Positions 39,001 to 48,000 of a stretch of DNA of 64,000 bases are shown one piece after another; the first letter of the stretch is position 1; every line of letters starts with the position of its first letter. Where the stretch lies: NCBI RefSeq assembly GCF_018139145.2, contig NC_059478.1, positions 20,119,001-20,183,000 of the forward strand. The letters are read 5' to 3'. The position numbers and the translations under genes are program-made. Under the pieces are notes generated by a model, which was not told the DNA's origin, ran no database searches, and saw only the letters and a program-made list of their open reading frames with translations. Origin of the DNA: Gymnogyps californianus (lineage: Eukaryota > Chordata > Aves > Accipitriformes > Cathartidae).

Positions 39001-42000
39001 TCTGGGACAAAACTAATCTTTTCATACAGAGAATTAAACAGAAAAGAAACAGTTTTAATGATTCTCAATAAATAGGCCATGAATTAGGGGAAGCCAAAAT
39101 ATGTGAAGCTCTGCCAGTTCACAGAATCAAAACTAATAATATTTATGTTACTTTTAGCATATTTTCAATCTAAAGTTAGTAAAAAAAACCCCCCAAAACA
39201 AAACAAAAACCAAAAACAAATGTGTATGGCGAGCCATGAGAAACTTCGAGTTGACAGTGGTCCATGACCTATAGCTGTTGGATATTACAGCATTAGTGTA
39301 TTTACAGAGTCAAACAAGGACAGACCTTATCATTAAAAGAATATATACTCTGAGAGCATAAAGTCTTTAAGTGAGAATGAAATAAGCTACATACTAGGAC
39401 AACTTTTTTGACAGGGTGGAAATCGGAAATTGTAGCTCTTGTTTTCAGGTCCTGAATGATGTCCTCTTTTTTAATAAGTTTGAAACAATTTTCTTCTGTG
39501 ACATCTTCATCAACTCGGCAATTAAAAATTTCTTGGGTCTTTGTAGTGAAAACTAAAGGAAAGATTTCTGGGTGGCCTATGAAAGAAAGCAAAATTGCTT
39601 GATAAACAAATTCATAGTGTTGTTTAAACATATAGTTTAATAACTCTGGGTCTTTACTGTTTCCTAGCACAATGCCTTTGAATCTCTCAGCTTAGTTTTT
39701 GGTATTTTGGAAGGCATGAAATACAAATTATATTACATTTTGTTAATCTTGGAAAAGACTCTACCTAACATTTCCTACTTTATGAATATGCTATTCCTTG
39801 TATGAGTTTTTTTTTCTCCTCTTGATCAACAGGTGATTAAGAGCTTTAGTGAAGAGTCATTAATGGACTGTTTTTAATACATTAAGGACACAAGTGTATG
39901 GCTCTGATTTAAGAGATCCCTTGTATAAATATACTCTAGTCCTTCCCTGTAGAGCAGTATCATGTTAAGCCAATGTTTAATCTAGATGAGGCTTCAGTAC
40001 CCTCCCAAATGAGGATGCTTTTCTCATTTTGGACTTTCATCTTCCTCTCATCGAGTTCAGAGTGCAGTTGAGTCTATTTCTCACTAAGCAAGTGAGACTA
40101 AACCAAGGTCGCTAAGATTGAAGCCAGATATTTATTTTCAGCTTTGCTGGAGAATATATAGCTGTTGTTTTCTACCCACATGACCTCTGTTACGTTTATT
40201 CATGTTAATTCAGAACAAGCTATTTCTTATCCTAGCTCCGGCACTGTTATCTTCATTGGTTTTAGTGAAGCTAGGTGCAGTTAAGTGACCCGTCAACTGT
40301 GCTTTGCAAACACTCAATCTGAACACCTTAACACTCAATCTGAACATCTTAACACTTCTTGTTAAGTGTGTCAGCTGTATGTACGTAACACTGGTCCTTC
40401 CCATATTACACATTCTGCCTTCCAGCTTACATAACAGCTATAAGTGATTAAGATCACTATAGGCCCAGCTAGTTGAATCCTGCTGCCTAAGAGACTCTTT
40501 TCTTCCTTTGCAATACTGCCATGCTAGCTGACTCATGCTCTATGTCTCAGCTGCCATAGGAAGAGCATTCTTCATGAAGGCCACTATACTTTTGTCTGAG
40601 AAGGCTAGCAGATGTTCACTTTGAATGTTCATCTTTTTGATAAACTGGAAAGTGTAAAAGATTTAGGGACATGTATACATGGGCTTTTTATGTACTGAAA
40701 TGGGCTGGCTTTTGTGACAACAGCCGATACTTTCTATCATCTTTATTTCAATCTCTTGTCTTAGTTTGAGTTATTTAATATTTTATCTTAATACTACAGG
40801 TGCTGGGAATTCTCTTTGTGTATGCCTTAAATTGAAGTTGATATATCTAAAATGATGATATTGACCAGCTGGCTCAGCACACTTTGAAATGTCATCTCTA
40901 ACCTAAGCCAACAAGGACTGACAAAATGATAAATCCTCCTTAATCTCTATCGTTCGGGAAGCTAAATCTCTGCGTAAGCCTATCACATAATACATAATGT
41001 TTGATGAATCCAACATTTATCCTCTAAAATCTTTCAGTGCTGCTCCTACGCTGCGTCCGCTCTGCTATAGTCATCCACTAAAATTAATGACATGCATGAT
41101 GCTTCTGGTACACTCTGCACTATACCAAGTATGATTTACTTAGCGTTCACTAGTCATTTGGTAGCGTACACAATCCATTTGTAGCATGCACAGTCCATTA
41201 GTTCACTTTCTTCACAAGTTGTAGTCAATATTGCATGACTTTCCTTTTTGATATCTCGGAGATCTCCAGGATTTCTGTGTGGATGCTTCCGAAAAATACA
41301 AAATCATAGGGATGTTGATTGGGAAAGACCTTTGAAAGTCATCTGGTCCAAACTCACTGTTGGTAACACCAGACCAAGTCAGGTCTCGTTTATCTTCTGG
41401 AGTCCCTGTGCTTGCCTTTTTGACATCTGCTCTCTGTAGCTAATGAGGCCAAGACCTAGATTCTTCTTTTGCTTATCAGTTTGGCTATAAGACCAGGCTC
41501 AGAAAAAGTGTTTATTTCAGAGTGATTTGAAACATTTAATCCTTTTAAGGAACTGCAAAAGTTGATCTGCAGGACTCCCAGGTCACCCTAGCCAAGGGCA
41601 TGAGGCCTCATTAGGATGTCATTAGGAAGCAGACTCAAAACCTAGTACAAATTGCAACACTACAGATATACTTCACATTTCGATATATTGGAACAAAAAA
41701 ATTAGACCTCCTTTTGCGAATTAAATTTCATAGGATGGAAAGAGGATAGAAACCTAGAGCTGCGCACCAAAACAGAATGCAATTTCCATCCTCTGCCGTA
41801 CACAGCTGGCTCACATGACAGAATGAACAGGAGAGCAAAGGAACAAGAAACTTGTACATACCGCAGTCCTCAGAGTTGGTTATGTGGCTAGTGCAATTAG
41901 GAAGGCTAGAACCTACAGAAAACTTATAATTTGCTGATTCTTATGTGCAATTTTTTCAGAAGATTATTCCCATGGCTCAAATAAAGTAAACTCGAACAAT

Positions 42001-45000
42001 TAGATTTTTTTGATAATCAAAAATTCTAGCCAGGAGTAACTCTTGTTTTTTCAAGAAGCTTGTATGATGTTATTTTTTAAAATGCTGAATTGTGCATAGA
42101 GCCTTGTCCACAAATGCTAATGCTAAAAAAATCCTTTCAAAGAGATGTAGGTTTCAATGTTAAATGAAACAATACAAGCATGCATTAAAGTTAAGCAAAA
42201 ATACAATAGACATCACTACGAGAGGGAGCAGAATAGGACAGATAGTCTAAGTGTATTTTCTTCAATGATCTATTGCTGTAAGTCCAAATTAAAAACAAAG
42301 TAATGATCAGAATTAAAATATGTACATCTGTTAGTCTAAAGGACTAAAATTCTATATTATAGAATAGCAATAGTTTAGATATTATGGCTCTAACCTTATT
42401 TGCCACTAGGTGGAGGTAAAATTCTCTCTTACTAACAAAACTAAGTATCTCCAGGAACACCAAAAATACTTTTTTTTTTTTTAAAGTAATGCTTTCATCA
42501 TCTGAGTGATCACTTATTGTCCATTTTCATTAATTGCAGCTTAACCATTTTGGTGATGCTAATCAGAGTGCAATTTTCACTTCCACCCGCGTGCTCGTAG
42601 GACTAGGTAGGAAGACAAGTGATTTATGATTTCTTCAAAAATTACCTAGTTTGTGTATTCCTAGTTTGCCACATTGTTTTAGCTTTTAGCAAAAAAAGCT
42701 GTACTGTTAAAAGCCAATTAAGATGATAACCCTTCGGGGTGTTCCTGTAAACTGTAGATAAATTTTACATTGACATCAATTTAAGTTATATCTGAGGAAG
42801 AATTGCACAAATCAGGTCAGAAGAAAAATCCTATCAGAAATGTGAAAAAACATTAAAAAATTATTTGGTGTTTAAGAAAAAAAAATATATGTCAATTCAA
42901 ATAATTCCATATTTTAGCTCTTAACTATGGCCACACTTAAAACTGCACTTCTCTTGCACATAAGCCAAAAGAAATGCTTGATATCTTGTGACTTTTAAAT
43001 GGCAGGTTTTTTCCCCTACAAAGCAAAAGATGTTAATCAATGTCTATTGATACCTGTGATTAAAAAAACCAAGTGATATGCTAAAATCATCTTCTCACCA
43101 GATTTAATAATGATTTGACAAAGATCAAAGATTAAAAAATTATTAAAATATTTCAAGTTTTTCTTTCAGTTGCTTAACTATTATTAAATGCAAACATTTT
43201 GCACCCTATAATTCTGTTGTGATGCTTTTTATTTCCCCTGATCCCAGCTCCTCTCAACCCAAGATAAAAACATCTTCTACAACCCCATACCTGTTTCAGC
43301 ATTCCTTTCTGCACTGCCTGCTACTCAGATAGTGGTACTGTAATCACTACTGTAATAGCTGCATTTCTCCATAGTTTCTAATTTTTCTCATTCATAAAAA
43401 ATCTTTCCTTTTCATTCCATGGCATTAGTAACATCGAAGCTTCAAAATGCTTAAAGTATTCCAAAACTATTAAAGCCCAGTCATTATAGCACTTACCTAT
43501 ACCAGCCATAGAAAGATCAACTTCATCTTTTTTACCTGAAATATAACGACATGATGTTATCAGTAATTTTTCTTCCTAACAAAGTAACTATAAATATACA
43601 GTCCTTTCCTTGTTAGGGCAATATTTAAAATCTCTTTCTACATTTAAAACTAAACGGTGAAGAGGAAACAAAAAGTAATTTCTATTCAGTTCAAATTTAA
43701 CACTAGAAATGAGTGAAGCCTTTTAAAATAGATCTGTATCTTAAGGAGATGTTAGCATATTTTGAAACTATGGAGATTTAAAACTCATTTTTATTTTGAG
43801 CAGGTGGTCTGCGTAAGAGAGAAGCCGTAAGAAATCTGTCATCTTGTGGTGCACACTGCAGTTTCCATGGTTGAAAACTGCACTGACTGCTACCTGATAG
43901 CACCTGCTTGGGGCAGTTACCAGGCAAATCGTGTCGTGTGAAGAGGAGATAAATAGGCAAAGCTTGCTAACATCAGACAGTAGAAGAACTGGCAGGTGTG
44001 CAGGTAGGAGCAGACGTTAGTCCCCTCTGACAGTGGTGAAGTGGGCAGGTTTGCTCTGGGTGGCAGGGTGCTGCAGGAGCCGGGCTTTCTTCAGCTCCTG
44101 AGAGAGGGTCTTCAAACCTCACAATGAGGTAGGACAGGAAGAGATTAGTACTGATGTGCAGAATATTCTCTGCAGCACAACAGCTATTAATCAGCTGGGA
44201 GGGAAAAGGTGATTAAAAGGTGAAAGCAATTTCAGGAAGGTGGCTGTCATGGCAGAAAAAAAATCCATGAAACAAAACAAATAAAACCCAAGCAAGAGTA
44301 CATTCCCACCTTTTCTGAGAATGTGCATGAATCACTGGAAAAAAATATTTGTATATAGCAAAGGCTCATTAGCCTTACATTTCATTAACTATACACTTTA
44401 TAAATGACACAAGTGAGATAGTATCTGAGCACATCTCAGAAAAAATGCAACAAAATGAACTGCAAAATTAAATTGTGAGACTGGTATATTTTCAAGCTCT
44501 ATTATGGTACCTTTACAGTGTGATCCTGAACTCCTGCTTCTGGGGGCACCTCTCTCTGCCTGATGCTCTCTCCCTGGGCTGTTAGCTTTTGTGAATCTCC
44601 TCACTTAATACATTATTAAGCCTCCCAATTTCCTATTCAATATTGTTGTTATGACACCACAAACTATTAAATCTAAACTACCAAGACAAAGTGTAAATAT
44701 TGCAATGTAGCTTTGTTATGTTCCATATATTGGTTACACAACCATAATCAGTAACTGTAGATCTCTCATTTATATAAAATAGCATATTCTAATTTCTTTT
44801 ATGTTTACTTAAATGCATGGGCCCAAAATAATTAAGGTAACTGTCATGTGAGACCAGATTACTGCTTGTTTCATTGCTGCTGTACTTTACATACCAAGCT
44901 GTGTTCGTTTTCCTTTTGAGGATTCCTTAGCTTTGTTTTCACCTTTCTGTTTCTTTGCTGAGGTTTTTCGACCTTTCAAGGAGGTCTTGCCGGATAGGAG

Positions 45001-45012
45001 ATTTTCTGACAT
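20914..45012 (-). CDS. DNAI3: DNAI3 (WDR63), axonemal inner-arm dynein intermediate chain
   Basis: Twenty-two coding exons on the minus strand join with matching phases from ATG at 45012 to TAG at 20914-20916, about 924 codons (human about 891). Known role: DNAI3 is the IC140-type intermediate chain of inner-arm dynein I1/f and helps attach the heavy chains in motile cilia and flagella. Visible layout: a Lys-rich N-terminus (1-52), a conserved N-terminal region ([18 protein letters not shown]), a Glu-rich linker (150-170), [18 protein letters not shown], then WD-type repeats from about residue 355 to 825. WD cores include [21 protein letters not shown] and [10 protein letters not shown] charged coiled-coil tail follows. 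Oddities: an apparent frameshift in the penultimate exon (21683-21688), tandem donors at 23192-23197, and tandem acceptors at 21073-21076. The gene is head-to-head with MCOLN3 and tail-to-tail with SYDE2, as in human. Confidence 0.95.
21645..21778 (-). CDS. DNAI3: DNAI3 penultimate coding exon, apparent frameshift
   Basis: Acceptor gtgttaatag, donor ACA|gtatgt. It starts conserved, [17 protein letters not shown], then has a 9-nt triple repeat (EFQEYQEFQ) and AKKE. From there the entry frame gives an atypical Trp-rich stretch and stops at the start of the next exon. Another frame gives [11 protein letters not shown], matching the human EMELEMAKKK region. The break is at or near an A6 run (21683-21688). 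Confidence 0.75.
21691..21717 (-). repeat. 9-nt triple tandem repeat inside DNAI3 coding exon
   Basis: Three in-frame 9-nt units, cttgaaact/cttgatact/cttgaaact on the plus strand, encode E-F/Y-Q repeats, adjacent to the frameshift site. Confidence 0.9.
23198..23289 (-). CDS. DNAI3: DNAI3 exon, last WD blade, with overlapping donors
   Basis: Acceptor atatctttcag. It encodes [20 protein letters not shown] and ends HPSRNE. Frame with the next exon requires the donor GAG|gttggt. A better-looking donor, gtaaga, begins 4 nt later and would shift frame into an early stop. Confidence 0.82.
23703..23907 (-). CDS. DNAI3: DNAI3 exon, WD core NIEIWDLL
   Basis: The acceptor ends aattaag with a purine-rich rather than pyrimidine tract, so it is weak. 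The donor is TCAC|gtatgt. It encodes [40 protein letters not shown] and [11 protein letters not shown]. Strongly conserved. Confidence 0.93.
24592..24722 (-). CDS. DNAI3: DNAI3 exon, WD blade ([20 protein letters not shown])
   Basis: Acceptor tccattag, donor ACA|gtaagt (phase 0). It encodes [20 protein letters not shown] and [20 protein letters not shown]. Confidence 0.93.
25144..25207 (-). CDS. DNAI3: DNAI3 exon ([14 protein letters not shown])
   Basis: Acceptor gcatcacag, donor TTA|gtaagt (phase 1). It encodes [20 protein letters not shown]. Matches GEVIYTDWKMEKD of human. Confidence 0.92.
26039..26169 (-). CDS. DNAI3: DNAI3 exon ([11 protein letters not shown])
   Basis: Acceptor tgtttcccag, donor GAA|gtaagt (phase 0). 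A low-complexity Ser/Thr segment precedes the conserved [11 protein letters not shown]. Confidence 0.9.
26731..26766 (+). repeat. 16-bp inverted repeat with 4-nt loop in DNAI3 intron
   Basis: The left arm CTACGGAATGTGAAGT and right arm ACTTCACGTTCTGTAG flank the loop GTTA. The two arm differences become G-U pairs in plus-strand RNA. Confidence 0.85.
27043..27130 (-). CDS. DNAI3: DNAI3 exon, variable inter-blade segment
   Basis: Acceptor ttctgaacag, donor TCAG|gtaata (phase 1). It encodes [20 protein letters not shown] and ELHYHYKTS. Poorly conserved, but phases fit both neighbours. Confidence 0.8.
27897..28044 (-). CDS. DNAI3: DNAI3 exon, WD core SVLFWDI
   Basis: Acceptor cattttgcag, donor AAG|gtactg. 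It encodes [18 protein letters not shown], an acidic insert and [15 protein letters not shown]. The upstream in-frame open stretch beyond 28044 is intron read-through. Confidence 0.93.
28045..29472 (-). other. DNAI3: DNAI3 intron (1.4 kb)
   Basis: No exon or recognisable gene. A stretch at about 28400-28680 has a composition suggestive of an old, diverged repeat, but I could not align it to CR1. Confidence 0.6.
29473..29546 (-). CDS. DNAI3: DNAI3 exon ([20 protein letters not shown])
   Basis: Acceptor ttatttttag, donor TG|gtaaat (phase 2). It encodes [20 protein letters not shown] and ends CSPD. The split Cys codon joins SVLFWDI in the next exon. Confidence 0.92.
29547..32097 (-). other. DNAI3: DNAI3 intron carrying the CR1 insertion
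   Basis: A 2.5-kb AT-rich intron. Apart from the CR1 it shows a T run near 30271 and an A/C-rich low-complexity stretch at 30640-30675, just outside the element. Confidence 0.75.
30787..31346 (-). mobile_element. CR1 LINE retrotransposon, 5'-truncated
   Basis: The plus strand starts atcatagaatcatagaatgg and continues ttggaagggaccttaaagat, the complement of the avian CR1 3' end with its ATTCTATG repeats. The element therefore lies on the minus strand. Its 3' part encodes an uninterrupted 147-codon piece (30880-31323) of the reverse-transcriptase ORF C-terminus, with [13 protein letters not shown] and [13 protein letters not shown]. It lies within the DNAI3 intron 29547-32097, in the same orientation as the gene. 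The 5' end is missing, as usual for CR1. Confidence 0.95.
32098..32226 (-). CDS. DNAI3: DNAI3 exon ([20 protein letters not shown])
   Basis: Phase 0-0, 43 codons. It encodes [10 protein letters not shown] and [20 protein letters not shown], then YWLPDYFE. Acceptor catttctag, donor GAG|gtgagt. Confidence 0.94.
32927..33016 (-). CDS. DNAI3: DNAI3 exon, WD core VVLWDI
   Basis: Phase 0-0, 30 codons. [20 protein letters not shown] completes the blade started in the previous exon (GQ-VVLWDI). Donor ATG|gtgagt. Confidence 0.94.
33454..33543 (-). CDS. DNAI3: DNAI3 exon, WD region ([17 protein letters not shown])
   Basis: Phase 0-0, 30 codons. It encodes [20 protein letters not shown] followed by [10 protein letters not shown], the classic WD blade with a G-G turn. 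Donor CAG|gtgtta. Confidence 0.94.
33647..33771 (-). CDS. DNAI3: DNAI3 exon, WD region ([15 protein letters not shown])
   Basis: Acceptor ctctctcaatcag, donor CAG|gtattt, ends phase 0. It encodes [17 protein letters not shown] and ends [14 protein letters not shown], a WD-like strand pair. Confidence 0.93.
34682..34872 (-). CDS. DNAI3: DNAI3 exon, start of WD-repeat region
   Basis: Acceptor tcacaaaacag, donor TATG|gtaatg. It encodes [20 protein letters not shown] and ends [11 protein letters not shown], the first WD-type blade edge (CVCWHP). Confidence 0.94.
35543..35659 (-). CDS. DNAI3: DNAI3 exon ([14 protein letters not shown])
   Basis: Acceptor ccaattggtcag, donor AAG|gtaaaa (phase 2). 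It completes the Trp codon and encodes [14 protein letters not shown], then a Glu/Lys helix ending FLTSVHL. Confidence 0.92.
35941..36140 (-). CDS. DNAI3: DNAI3 exon ([15 protein letters not shown] ... STQTKW)
   Basis: Acceptor tcttttccag, donor TG|gtaagt (phase 2). It encodes [20 protein letters not shown], then [20 protein letters not shown] and ASTQTKW. Strong match to the human segment. Confidence 0.95.
36141..37651 (-). other. DNAI3: DNAI3 intron (1.5 kb)
   Basis: No exon recognised. An A run at about 37445-37456 and T-rich tracts near the 3' end of the exon cluster. Nothing else seen. Confidence 0.7.
37652..37813 (-). CDS. DNAI3: DNAI3 exon, Glu-rich linker and [16 protein letters not shown] block
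   Basis: Acceptor gatgtcgcag, donor AAG|gtcaga (phase 0). The run [15 protein letters not shown] is followed by the conserved [19 protein letters not shown] block and ends DTVTK. Confidence 0.92.
38711..38815 (-). CDS. DNAI3: DNAI3 exon ([18 protein letters not shown])
   Basis: Acceptor taaaatag, donor AAG|gtaaga, phase 0-0, 35 codons. It encodes [20 protein letters not shown] and ends [11 protein letters not shown]. The long plus-strand ORF over this place is an antisense shadow. Confidence 0.94.
39395..39576 (-). CDS. DNAI3: DNAI3 exon, conserved N-terminal region
   Basis: Acceptor ttctttcatag, donor CTA|gtatgt. It encodes [40 protein letters not shown] and ends [11 protein letters not shown]. 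Near-identical to remembered human sequence. Confidence 0.95.
40311..40352. repeat. 21-bp tandem duplication
   Basis: Two 21-nt copies beginning cactcaatctgaaca, differing at one base (cacc versus catc). Confidence 0.9.
41297..41375 (-). mobile_element. Decayed CR1 3' fragment
   Basis: The plus-strand segments aaaatcatagggatgttgat, gggaaagacctttgaaagtc and atctggtccaaac follow the CR1 3'UTR order (tcatagaatggtttgggttg, aagggacc, atcatctagttccaac) with many substitutions. Same orientation as the younger CR1. Confidence 0.6.
43497..43535 (-). CDS. DNAI3: DNAI3 39-nt small exon
   Basis: The acceptor is tatatttcag and the donor is ATAG|gtaagt. It is 13 codons in phase 1-1 and encodes [12 protein letters not shown]. 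Both flanking phases fit, so it can be skipped without changing frame. Confidence 0.82.
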   Translation of the reverse strand, partial: VKKMKLIFLWLV

Positions 45013-45026
45013 CTTTTCAGATTTCT
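44895..45026 (-). CDS. DNAI3: DNAI3 first coding exon (ATG at 45012-45010)
   Basis: The acceptor is ttctag; the exon starts 14 nt before ATG and ends CTTG|gtatgt (phase 1). It encodes [20 protein letters not shown] and a further Lys-rich stretch ending GKRTQL. The basic start resembles the KQKKKTSRGKK-like N-terminus of the human protein. No earlier in-frame ATG exists in this exon. Confidence 0.85.
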
Positions 45027-48000
45027 CTAGAAAGATACATATCATCAATAAACTTTAAACAGACAATGGAATGCACCATGTATGAGTGAAAATTTGGTCC
45101 ATGGCTTTATGTAGTTTATTATTATAGTAATATTTTCATATGCAGCCAAAGGTATGTTCCATAATTTAAAATCATAAACTGTATTTTGATATGATACATA
45201 ATAGATGGAAATAATTCTTCTGTCCAGAGTGATTAAGTATGGAAGCTGATTATCCAAAACAGTGAAAGGGTAAATTAGGATAGGGGTTTCCCTTACAGGA
45301 AGCTAAGGACCTGAGCTACAGTGGGAAGAGCATGGGTGAAAATTCTCCAGTTAGTTATAAATATTTGTTCCAGTGTCCTTAAGTGTAAGTCATTACTCAG
45401 CTGCACAAAGCATTTCTGTGCTTTTCTATTTCCAGTTCGTTTTTCAGTGTAGCTTTGTGGAGGACAAACTTGGGAAGGAGTTGCATGCATAACTACGTGT
45501 AGCAACCACATAGCTGGAGATGATATTATATCGAAGGCTACCTTTGTTTCATTTACTCTCCTTCTTCCCAATATCTAGAATAAGGATGAGAACAGCAGCG
45601 TAGAAAAGGCTCAGTTCCATTGCAAAGAAGGAAATGCAATACAGCCTGCCCACTGTACAGACCGGACAGCACACCACCACAAAATACACTGCCAGCACCA
45701 TCATGTGGAAGGTACACACATAGCAGCCGACAGAACAACTAAATCGGGATGGTCCAAATTGTTAGAAGTATTGAAAATTATTTGATGTTATTATTGAACA
45801 GCTAGAGACACTCAACTGGGATAAGGACAATGGGACTCTCTGTTTGTGTCCTCCTTCTTCCATGTTCCCACTTTTTTTTAAGACTGTAAACCGACTGGGG
45901 GAAGAACCATTTTTTAAATGTCTACAAAGCACCTACGGTATTTGGATGCTATTATAATTTTAAGACTAACAAGAGGAAAGCAGATGCACTTATAGGACAG
46001 AAAGAGATGGAACCTTCAATAACTGCGTCATGACATAACTATTTCTGATGAACTCTTACGGAGCTACAGCCTGTCTGCCTGCACGTGTGAACAGCCCATT
46101 TACTGTCAAGATGCTTAAGCTGAAAGGTGAGTTTATAAAATAAATGTTCTATCTTGAGACTAATGAAAGGCCTAAAATAGTTAAAACAAACACACCGTGG
46201 CCTGTGCATTTGCAATTTCAGTGGTCATCCTGGCTTTGGGATGGTCTTTCATTCCCAGGCTGAGAAACAGTGTTTTTCTGTTTTGTAACACAGTTCTCAA
46301 ATACTCCAGAAGCAAGCAATATAATTTTAGCTTCCAATCTGAATTTTAGTTTGGAGATGACTACTGATGGCAAGATATAGGTCACGGATTATAGCATGGT
46401 GGTATAGCCTGGGTTTGGGATCTATGTTAACTTCCCAGGAATTCAAGGTAAATTTTACTGTTGACTTTAATGGGAGCAGAGTCTAACACTCTTATTATAG
46501 TTATGCATTTTTCTTTCTCACTCCAATCAAAATAGAAAAATATACTCCACAAATCCTTAGGCTCTTTTCTCTATCATACTGGATCTTGCAGATCACAGGT
46601 GACAAGCTGCATGCATGGGGTGTTAGTGCATTTCTCTGTTGTTTGATCATTATGGCAAATATAACCCCCTTCATTAATTCATCTGAAGAACTGTAGCAAT
46701 TTAATCTTCTGCTTTTTCCAAAAAGCAATGATAATACCAATGCAAAACAGATTAATGTTTCAGAATTCTGAAACTTTTGCCTTGCAAGGGATGATGTTTT
46801 TGGAAGATTAAAAAAACCCACAAGTCATGTATAATGAATGTAAGCAGAAGGTTAGGAGTTTTCTCTGCCCTCATTCTCACAGTCTTTTTGTCAAATATAG
46901 GACTACAAACATTGACAATGTATTTATGTCTCATATTCAATATATTTTCCCAGTTATAATCTTTCAAAGGAGTCTCTACACTGAACAATATGCTTAATTT
47001 ATAGTTCTGAAACACTTAGGGCTACCTAACTTAGAGTGCATGCCAATTCAGATGGTTAAAAGAAGCTAATTTTCCCTTATTAAAAAAAAAAAAAAAGCAC
47101 AAAGGTATTTCTTATCCATCTCCTTATATATTTTATATAAAAAAATTGTGACCCATTTTATAAATGGATTCTGTGACTACTCTAATTTGAAACCAACCTT
47201 GATGCCTCTGGATAAAAGAGACAGCCCTCCAGGACAGGAGGAGAGAAAAGCTGTTTTAGAAATTAGTTGAAGGACACTGTGAACCATCATATATATATTA
47301 CAGTCACGTTGTCTTACTTCACCATTTCCTAACTATGCACTGAAACAAAGCAAATTTGGAAATTTTGAGTTCGTTCTTCTAAGTAACCTAAACCCTCAGT
47401 CACATGAGTAGAGGAAACACTGAGAGGGCTGAGATAAGTCACATGCCTATGTTTAGTACAATAACTTGCAAGTAAAAACATCCCTTTTCCCTTGACTGAC
47501 TTCAAGTATATTATAAAAACAGTTAAAACTTCTGAAAATTTTCTCTCAGTAATCCAGTTCCTCCTCCTTTACTGAAAGAATCAGGTGTAGAGGTGCACAC
47601 AGCACTATACAGATAAGGGCAGTGTGGGTGAAGGCGGTGTCGGTGACTGAGCGTATGTATACACATACATTAATACAAAAAGTATCCCTGTTTAAGGGTT
47701 GCAAATGAATACAGCAATCAATAGGACTGTTCATGGTTCCATCTGTGATGCACAGAACCTCACCAGCTGGAAAGCAGATAGAAAAGTACAAAGTAATTAT
47801 CTCCTTTTACAATATGCCTAATACCATATCGCCTCTGCCCATTTGTCATCCTGCGGGCACATGATTGTCAGCGGTTAGGAAACCTGTAAGGCCTCCAAAG
47901 AATGTAAAGGCAGAACTTCTAAAAACTTCTCTGGAAGCATATTCAAGCCCATAGCCATTTACAAAGTATGTATGCAAACTTGGTTTTTCACACAGGATTA

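Larger units (their letters stand above)
39577..43496 (-). other. DNAI3: DNAI3 intron (3.9 kb)
   Basis: Contains a 21-bp tandem duplication (40311-40352) and a decayed CR1 3' fragment (about 41297-41375). No exon is supportable. Confidence 0.7.

Noticed and set aside
38647..39075. 142-codon plus-strand open frame
   Set aside because: Antisense to the DNAI3 exon 38711-38815 and continuing into intron; no protein features of its own.
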